Assembly (NCBI RefSeq): GCF_900096905.1
Contig: NZ_FMYI01000002.1
Coordinates: 1 to 64,000, forward strand
DNA from: Pelagirhabdus alkalitolerans
Lineage (GTDB): Bacteria > Bacillota > Bacilli > Bacillales > Amphibacillaceae
Direction of reading: 5' to 3'
Length of the DNA: 64,000 nucleotides
The notes beneath the pieces were generated by a model. It did not search any database. It was not told where the DNA came from and saw nothing but the letters and a program-made list of their open reading frames with translations. Below, in pieces: positions 58,857 to 64,000 of the stretch (its first letter is position 1; each line of letters opens with the position of its first letter). The position numbers and the translations under genes are program-made.

Positions 58857-59030
58857 ATGGCAGTACCAAAAAGAAGAACATCTAAAAAGGTGAAGAATCA
58901 GCGACGTACACACAAAAAACTACATGTACCAGGAATGGTATCTTGTTCAAATTGTGGTGAACTTACTAAACCTCACCATGTTTGTAAAGCGTGTGGTCAT
59001 TATGATGGAAAAGAAGTTGTTGAATCATAA
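58857..59030 (+). CDS. rpmF: 50S ribosomal protein L32
   Basis: ATG 58857, behind GAAGGAGGTG, starts a 57-codon gene ending TAA at 59028-59030. The product MAVPKRRTSKKVKNQRRTHK is the L32 N-terminus, and the zinc ribbon cysteines are in CSNCGE and CKACGH (C+ type, four Cys). It is a structural protein of the large ribosomal subunit near the peptidyl transferase centre. Confidence 0.97.
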   Translation: MAVPKRRTSKKVKNQRRTHKKLHVPGMVSCSNCGELTKPHHVCKACGHYDGKEVVES

Positions 59031-59060
59031 TCGATTATACCCTTTTATGGATTGAAACCT

Positions 59061-59094
59061 AAAAAGCTAGCTCTTATGTAGAGCTAGCTTTTTT
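59061..59094 (+). terminator. Terminator after rpmF
   Basis: AAAAAGCTAGCTCT (59061-59074) pairs with AGAGCTAGCTTTTTT (59080-59094). Confidence 0.93.
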
Positions 59095-59232
59095 GCGTGC
59101 GAATAGAATTTATGAGGTCACTATTGACTAAATGCATGATCTAACGTTAAATAGTGATGTGTCAAATGGAGAATGTTTTGTTCAGTTCGTTATTGAAATG
59201 CATAAATATTTCAGAGCCTAAGGAGGGATTAG

Positions 59233-59619
59233 ATGAGTTATATAATGGCTTATGTTTTAGGGATCATGGTGACGTTTCCATTACTTGTGACTATCATTAC
59301 TTACTTATTGTTTCATCACTTCACACATAGTAAAAAAAAATCATTACATAGAAGCATGGAATATTCAGCTTTATTTTATTTGCTTTCATCCATTTTAATT
59401 TTTAATGAAACGTTTAATGTGTCGATCATTGGACCGCTAACGACTCTTTTATTAGTACTCTTATTTATGTTTGTTATTATTCAGTGGCGTTTAATTGATG
59501 ATATCATCATATCAAGAGTTGTGCGGATTTATTTACGAGCTTTATTTTTAGTTTTCTTCATAGCGCATTTTGTGATGGTTATGCTTGCTATTTATGAGCG
59601 AGTATCAGTGTATTTTTAA
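59233..59619 (+). CDS. DUF3397-type membrane protein
   Basis: The 128-residue protein has four hydrophobic segments (about residues 5-27, 45-60, 64-85 and 100-122). Its place just before mraZ and its four-helix pattern with a basic first loop (HFTHSKKKSLHR) fit the DUF3397 family of Bacilli; the function is unknown. AAGGAGGG precedes ATG 59233 and a terminator follows. Confidence 0.7.
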   Translation: MSYIMAYVLGIMVTFPLLVTIITYLLFHHFTHSKKKSLHRSMEYSALFYLLSSILIFNETFNVSIIGPLTTLLLVLLFMFVIIQWRLIDDIIISRVVRIYLRALFLVFFIAHFVMVMLAIYERVSVYF

Positions 59620-59634
59620 TTTGAATAGAATCCT

Positions 59635-59668
59635 AAAAGAGGCAGATCTTAAGATTTGTCTCTTTTTT
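59635..59668 (+). terminator. Terminator before the dcw cluster
   Basis: AAAAGAGGCAGATC and GATTTGTCTCTTTTTT form a hairpin with two G-U or mismatched positions around TTAA, followed by T-residues. Confidence 0.8.
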
Positions 59669-59730
59669 GTTTTAAAATATGCGAACATATGTACTATTTT
59701 CCATTTTTTCTAACAATTATCCATAAATGT

Positions 59731-59755
59731 GTGGTGAGAAGTGGGGGGATGTGGT
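59731..59755 (+). promoter_or_regulatory. MraZ-binding repeats upstream of mraZ
   Basis: Three GTGGT/GTGGG units repeat with exact 10-bp period: GTGGT at 59731, GTGGG at 59741 and GTGGT at 59751, each followed by five bases. This is the arrangement of MraZ boxes described for E. coli and other bacteria, where MraZ represses its own dcw operon. A weak -10 (TAAACT) follows at 59755-59760. A fourth GTGGG at 59771 lies outside the period and overlaps the ribosome site. Confidence 0.8.
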
Positions 59756-59783
59756 AAACTGTAAAAAAAGGTGGGCGATTATT

Positions 59784-60215
59784 ATGTTTATGGGAGAATA
59801 CAAACATAATATAGACGTAAAGGGTCGGATGATTATGCCGGCTAAATTTCGTGATGATTTAGGTGAATCTTTTGTAGTGACAAGGGGTTTAGACCAATGT
59901 CTGTTTGTTTACCCATTATCAGAATGGCGCATCTTAGAAGATAAAATAAAAAAACTCCCACTGACTAAAAAAGATGCCCGTGCTTTTTCGCGCTTTTTCT
60001 TTTCAGGTGCTGTGGAATGTGAAATTGATAAACAGGGGCGCATTAATATTCCAGCTTCTTTGAGAGAGTACGCGAATATTGAAAAAGCATGTTCAGTCAT
60101 CGGTGTATCGAATCGTGTAGAAATTTGGTCAGAAGAAATATGGGAAAGCTATATGAATGATTCAGAATCAACGTTTACAGAAGTTGCTGAAAATATGATG
60201 GAAATAGACTTTTAA
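59784..60215 (+). CDS. mraZ: Transcriptional regulator MraZ
   Basis: ATG 59784 follows AAGGTGG and gives the family start MFMGEYKHNIDVKGRM and the usual 143 residues. Two AbrB-like swapped-hairpin domains are seen, each with a DxxGR motif (DVKGRMIMPAKFR and DKQGRINIPASLR). MraZ binds tandem GTGG repeats in its own promoter, present just upstream. It is the first gene of the division and cell wall cluster. Confidence 0.97.
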   Translation: MFMGEYKHNIDVKGRMIMPAKFRDDLGESFVVTRGLDQCLFVYPLSEWRILEDKIKKLPLTKKDARAFSRFFFSGAVECEIDKQGRINIPASLREYANIEKACSVIGVSNRVEIWSEEIWESYMNDSESTFTEVAENMMEIDF

Positions 60216-60242
60216 GTTAAATATTAGAAAGATGGTGATCAC

Positions 60243-61220
60243 ATGTTTAAGCATGAGAGTGTTTTAATGAACGAGACAATAGAGGGATTAAATATTTCAG
60301 AAGATGGTATTTATGTTGATGGAACACTTGGTGCTGGTGGTCACTCTGAACAGATTGTCAAACAATTAGTAAATGGACGATTAATTGCATTTGATCAAGA
60401 TGAACACGCATTAGAAGCAGCCAAGGAAAGGTTGCACACATATCAAGATCGTATTGAGTTTGTCCATTCAAATTTTCGATACATAACAGAAGAACTAAAT
60501 AAAATGGGCATCGACCAAGTCGACGGTTTTTTATTTGATTTAGGTGTATCCTCTCCTCAGCTAGATCATGGTCAAAGAGGATTTAGTTATCAACATGATG
60601 CACCGCTTGATATGCGAATGGATCAGACGCAATCTTTAACGGCATTTCAAGTTGTTAACGAGTGGGAGTATCAAGAATTAGTTCGAATATTTTTCAAATA
60701 TGGTGAAGAGAAGTTTTCAAAACAAATTGCTAGAAAGATTGAAGCTAAACGCAAGGAATCACCTATTCAAACCACACATGAACTTGCAGATATCATTAAA
60801 GAAGGGATTCCTGCCGCTGCTAGGCGAAAGGGAGGACACCCAGCAAAACGTGTTTTTCAAGCGATTCGAATTGCCGTAAATGATGAATTAGGGGCATTCT
60901 TTGATGTGTTGCACCAAGCGGCAAGAAAAGTTAGTGTGGGTGGTCGAATTGCCGTGATTACGTTTCATTCTCTAGAAGACCGAATTTGTAAACAAGCCTT
61001 TAAAAAGTGGAGTACTGAACCACCACTACCTAAAAATCTACCGATTGTTCCAGATGATAAGAAACCACCATTTAAATTTGTTAGCAAAAAGCCAATTGTC
61101 GCAACGGAAGATGAGCTTTTCGAAAATAGAAGGTCAAGATCAGCAAAGTTAAGAATCGTTGAAAAGGTGAAAGAGTGGGATGATCAATTTCTTTATCAAG
61201 AAGGGTGGAAGCAATCATGA
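60243..61220 (+). CDS. rsmH: 16S rRNA (cytosine(1402)-N(4))-methyltransferase
   Basis: The 325-residue enzyme (formerly MraW) has VDGTLGAGGHSEQI as AdoMet loop, the inserted helical domain (FQVVNEWEYQELVRIF), RVFQAIRIAVNDELG and ITFHSLEDRI. It methylates C1402 in the ribosomal P site. It lies 28 bases after mraZ and overlaps ftsL by 4 bases. Confidence 0.96.
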   Translation: MFKHESVLMNETIEGLNISEDGIYVDGTLGAGGHSEQIVKQLVNGRLIAFDQDEHALEAAKERLHTYQDRIEFVHSNFRYITEELNKMGIDQVDGFLFDLGVSSPQLDHGQRGFSYQHDAPLDMRMDQTQSLTAFQVVNEWEYQELVRIFFKYGEEKFSKQIARKIEAKRKESPIQTTHELADIIKEGIPAAARRKGGHPAKRVFQAIRIAVNDELGAFFDVLHQAARKVSVGGRIAVITFHSLEDRICKQAFKKWSTEPPLPKNLPIVPDDKKPPFKFVSKKPIVATEDELFENRRSRSAKLRIVEKVKEWDDQFLYQEGWKQS

Positions 61221-61603
61221 GCGTAAACGAAGCAAGAAACTACCAGTCAACCGCACCTAAACGAACACACCGTAGTGAACCTAGTCACCAGCCTAAAAAA
61301 ATAGTTAAGGTCAATAGCCGAAAAATTACTAAAGGTGAGAAAATCATTTGGGGGTTTTTTGGAGTTCTGATAGCTGTTTCGTTAATATACATCGTTTCGT
61401 TTAATAGCAATCTTGACGCTGTTAATCGAGATATTCAACAATTGGAAAATCAAATCGAAGAACAACAATCCGTTAATCAAAACCTTAATCATCAAGTGAT
61501 GGAATATAGTAATCCAGAACGCATTTTAGAAATTGCAAAAGATAATGGATTAACCATCCAAAATACTGAAGTTAGGCAAGCGACACATGTTAGTCATGAT
61601 TAG
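61217..61603 (+). CDS. ftsL: Cell division protein FtsL
   Basis: ATG 61217 overlaps the rsmH stop (ATGA). The 128-residue bitopic protein has a basic cytoplasmic N-terminus (about 45 residues), one membrane helix (about 48-70, IIWGFFGVLIAVSLIYIVSF), and an outside coiled coil (DIQQLENQIEEQQSVNQNLN). FtsL joins DivIC/FtsB and PBP2B in the divisome. Sequence conservation is low in the family, so position and architecture carry the assignment. Confidence 0.92.
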   Translation: MSVNEARNYQSTAPKRTHRSEPSHQPKKIVKVNSRKITKGEKIIWGFFGVLIAVSLIYIVSFNSNLDAVNRDIQQLENQIEEQQSVNQNLNHQVMEYSNPERILEIAKDNGLTIQNTEVRQATHVSHD

Positions 61604-61618
61604 TGAGGAGTCACTAAA

Positions 61619-63838
61619 ATGAATAAACCAAACGCCAAATTTTTCATTAACTTATTTTTCGGTATGTTTTTCGTACTATTTCTTGTTATTGCTGGTCGAT
61701 TAATTTTCATATCTGCTACCGGTGAAGTGCAAGGTGTTAACTTAGAAGATTGGGCAAATAAACAACGGACAACTGAGACTAGTTTGCCAGCACAACGTGG
61801 TTACATATATGATCGTAATGGCATGACTCTTGCGCAAGACTTAACAACGTATGGTTTATATGCTGTTATAGATGAATCTTACTCACCAAACCCTGAGAGG
61901 CGTCTTAATCATGTTGATGATGTCGATCGAACAGCTGAAGGTTTAGCGGATGTATTAGATGCTGATGCTAGTGAGATTCAAGATCGGTTGGAGTCAGGAA
62001 AAGAAAATGGTCAATTTCAAGTCGAATTTGGTCGTGCGGGGCATCAATTGACTCGTGAACAATATTTAGCTATTGAAGAATTAGAATTGCCAGGCATATA
62101 TTTTCATGAAGGGTCTGACCGTTACTATCCTAACGGTTTATTTGCATCCCAAGTAATAGGACTCGCACAAGCTAACGATGGTGGCCAAGTTACTGGTTTA
62201 ACAGGTATTGAAGCTCAATTAGAGGATGTTTTAAGAGGTGAGGATGGATCACTTAAGTTTGAACGAGATAACTATCATTCTAGGCTATTGGATGCTAATG
62301 AGGTTATTGAAGAAGAACAAGATGGTCATAACGTAACTTTGACAATTGATCAAAAAATTCAAACAGTGTTAGAAGATGCGATGACCCAAGTGGATGCACA
62401 ATATGAACCGGAACGAATCACTGCTACTGTTATGGATCCTAAAACTGGTGAAGTTCTGGCGATGAGCAATCGCCCGAGTTACAATCCTAATCAGTTAGAA
62501 AATGTGACAAATTGGTATAATGATGTCGTCTCAACACCTATTGAACCTGGTTCAACAATGAAAGCTTTTACGATTGCGGCAGCTATTGAAGAAGGTGTGT
62601 ATGACCCAGATGAAACATATGAATCAGGATCCTATTCGATTGATCAAATTGATCGTCCGATCACAGATTACCGGAGACATTGGGGTGAGATCACTTTTGA
62701 AGAAGGTTTTCAACGTTCATCCAACGTCGCGATGTCTAAATTGGTTTGGGAAAAATTAGGGACGGAAACATTTCACGATTATTTAGAGGCCTTTCACTTT
62801 GATCGACCCACAGGCATTGATTTACCAAGAGAGGAAGCTGGAACGATTTTATATCGTTATCCGATCGAACAACTAACGACTTCATATGGACAAGGAACAA
62901 CCGTAACGCCGATTCAAATGTTAAAAGCAGCTACTGCTATTGCAAATGATGGTAAGATGGTTCAACCTTATGTCATTCAAGATATTGTTAATCCTGATAC
63001 ACAAGAAACAATACAATCTAATGAACCAGAAGTTGTCGATCAGCCTATTTCTAAAGAAACAGCAGATGAGGTGTTAAAAGCAATGGAGTCTGTTGTATCA
63101 TCTGATGTGGGGACTGCTCGGAATATTTATGATTTAGAGTCATACACTGTTGCGGGAAAAACCGGAACAGCTCAGATATCAAGTTCTGAAGGTGGTTATC
63201 TGGAAGGACATGAAAATTATATTTTCTCATTCCTTGGTATGGCTCCGGCAGACGATCCAGAATTGTTGATGTATGTGACGGTTCAGCAACCCAAAATTGC
63301 AGAAGATGAAGCAGGTTCTGCACCTGTCTCGTTTATATTTAATCATGTGATGGAAAATGCACTCCACTACATGAACATTAAACCGGATAAAGAGTCGGAA
63401 GAGACAGTCGGTCAGATCCATTTCCCAGATTGGCATGATCAATCGGTCGATACTGTTGTCGACAGGCTTAATGAAGCGAATATAGACCCTGTCGTTATAG
63501 GGGAAGGGGATACGATTGTCAATTCAAATATGGATGCAGACGAACTGATTCTTTCTACAGATAAAGTAATGCTTGTAACAGATGAACCAACTATGCCAGA
63601 TCTGTCAGGATGGTCGCTACGAAGTGTAACTGAATTTGCGCATTTGTTAGATTTAGATATAGAAATGATTGGTTCAGGTTATCTGATAGAACAAAGTATT
63701 GAAGAAGGTGCATCTATAGAGAATTCACCGTATTTACTGACCGAATTTTTATCTTATGAACAATTGCAAGAACAACTAAAAGCAGAAACAGAAGAAGAGT
63801 CAGATGAAGTTGAGGAAGAAGATCAAGAATTAGATTAA
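61619..63838 (+). CDS. pbpB: Septal penicillin-binding protein 2B
   Basis: The 739-residue class B transpeptidase has a membrane anchor (residues 9-31), the dimerisation domain, and a transpeptidase domain with Ser312 in GSTMK, SSN (367-369) and KTG (514-516). Two PASTA domains follow (about 590-660 and 665-715), then a Glu/Asp-rich tail. It makes septal cross-links in division peptidoglycan. Size, two PASTA domains and place after ftsL match B. subtilis pbpB. GTGAGGAGTC precedes ATG 61619. Confidence 0.95.
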   Translation: MNKPNAKFFINLFFGMFFVLFLVIAGRLIFISATGEVQGVNLEDWANKQRTTETSLPAQRGYIYDRNGMTLAQDLTTYGLYAVIDESYSPNPERRLNHVDDVDRTAEGLADVLDADASEIQDRLESGKENGQFQVEFGRAGHQLTREQYLAIEELELPGIYFHEGSDRYYPNGLFASQVIGLAQANDGGQVTGLTGIEAQLEDVLRGEDGSLKFERDNYHSRLLDANEVIEEEQDGHNVTLTIDQKIQTVLEDAMTQVDAQYEPERITATVMDPKTGEVLAMSNRPSYNPNQLENVTNWYNDVVSTPIEPGSTMKAFTIAAAIEEGVYDPDETYESGSYSIDQIDRPITDYRRHWGEITFEEGFQRSSNVAMSKLVWEKLGTETFHDYLEAFHFDRPTGIDLPREEAGTILYRYPIEQLTTSYGQGTTVTPIQMLKAATAIANDGKMVQPYVIQDIVNPDTQETIQSNEPEVVDQPISKETADEVLKAMESVVSSDVGTARNIYDLESYTVAGKTGTAQISSSEGGYLEGHENYIFSFLGMAPADDPELLMYVTVQQPKIAEDEAGSAPVSFIFNHVMENALHYMNIKPDKESEETVGQIHFPDWHDQSVDTVVDRLNEANIDPVVIGEGDTIVNSNMDADELILSTDKVMLVTDEPTMPDLSGWSLRSVTEFAHLLDLDIEMIGSGYLIEQSIEEGASIENSPYLLTEFLSYEQLQEQLKAETEEESDEVEEEDQELD

Positions 63839-63917
63839 AATGAAAAACAGTGTACTATTCATTTTTGTTATCGTCATATAAATAAGTACAAGCATACTAA
63901 AGGGTGTGAATGTACGA

Positions 63918-64000
63918 ATGGGCTATCATTCAATGTTGACGATTAAAAAAAGAGTGGTCACTGTTTTTTTGTGTGTAATATCTATCTTTATGGTTATTAT
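63918..64000 (+). CDS. spoVD: Start of a penicillin-binding protein gene, probably spoVD
   Basis: The frame opened by ATG 63918 runs off the window: MGYHSMLTIKKRVVTVFLC, then a hydrophobic helix. The basic segment followed by one membrane helix recalls the SpoVD N-terminus, and spoVD follows pbpB in B. subtilis. AAAGGGTG lies 11-13 bases upstream; an in-frame GTG at 63906 abuts it. Only 27 codons are visible, so the call rests on position. Confidence 0.55.
   Translation, partial: MGYHSMLTIKKRVVTVFLCVISIFMVI

Noticed and set aside
1..64000. CRISPR array, tRNA or rRNA genes, prophage or integrative element
   Set aside because: No regularly spaced repeats, cloverleaf genes or phage and integrase genes were seen; apart from the insertion sequence end at 1-182 the window is conserved chromosomal backbone.

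Overview
The window is a low-GC, gene-dense chromosomal segment from a spore-forming member of the Bacillaceae. Sporulation genes (sda, spoVAC-D-E, ylbJ, the start of a spoVD-like gene) and long runs of Bacillus subtilis-type synteny (ykyB/darB/dapH/dapL/ykuT; ktrC-rnjA-rpoY-def-ykyA-pdhABCD-yktA-suhB; ylaI-ylaN; ylbB-F-G-rsmD-coaD-ylbJ-L-M-N-rpmF; mraZ-rsmH-ftsL-pbpB) support this. Secreted and surface proteins are strikingly acidic (Glu/Asp-rich lipoproteins and linkers), which fits a moderately halophilic or haloalkaliphilic lifestyle; that last point is inference. No tRNA, rRNA, CRISPR array or prophage was seen.

Layout. 1-182: the right end of an ISL3-type insertion sequence. 191-5359: a small membrane-protein gene with its promoter, sda, a MoxR/DUF58/DUF4129 operon and an MhqD-like hydrolase with a palindromic operator. 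5381-9425: a GntR (YtrA-type) regulator, ABC ATPase and large permease followed by an ECF sigma factor and a 48-residue peptide gene. 9480-10619: a 6-phosphogluconolactonase-like gene. 10639-19188 (minus): the seven-gene ilvB-ilvN-ilvC-leuA-leuB-leuC-leuD operon behind a T-box leader and a sigma-A promoter with CodY-like boxes. 19296-21155: two uncharacterised genes and a zinc-independent oxidoreductase. 21146-23424 (minus): a compact spoVA operon with an upstream lipoprotein gene. 23474-27116 (minus): signal peptidase I, a zinc-ribbon membrane protein, an HtrA-like protease and a lipoprotein, apparently one operon.

27207-36727: aromatic aminotransferase, YkyB, the c-di-AMP-binding CBS protein DarB, the acetyl-branch lysine/diaminopimelate genes dapH and dapL, an MscS channel and a heterodimeric ABC exporter. 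36812-41286: potassium-channel regulator KtrC, RNase J1 with the RNA polymerase epsilon subunit, a 25-residue cationic peptide gene, peptide deformylase and the YkyA lipoprotein. 41363-46847: the pyruvate dehydrogenase operon, whose E2 subunit carries two almost identical lipoyl domains. 46901-52597: a polysaccharide deacetylase-like lipoprotein and small conserved genes up to YlbF/YlbG. 52639-59094: rsmD, coaD, ylbJ, ylbL, a 560-bp intergenic stretch with two copies of a palindromic repeat, tmcAL (ylbM), ylbN and rpmF. 59233-64000: the start of the division and cell wall (dcw) cluster.

Most of the window is conserved housekeeping sequence. The parts most worth follow-up are the signal peptidase/zinc-ribbon/HtrA/lipoprotein operon, the ABC-transporter operon that ends in an ECF sigma factor with no anti-sigma gene, the repeat pair with compensating hairpin arms, the exact 155-bp duplication in pdhC, the MhqR-like palindrome, and several small genes (sda, 9231-9377, 39556-39633). 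No clearly novel defence or biosynthetic system was found. All functional names rest on motif recognition and synteny from memory; no database search was run.
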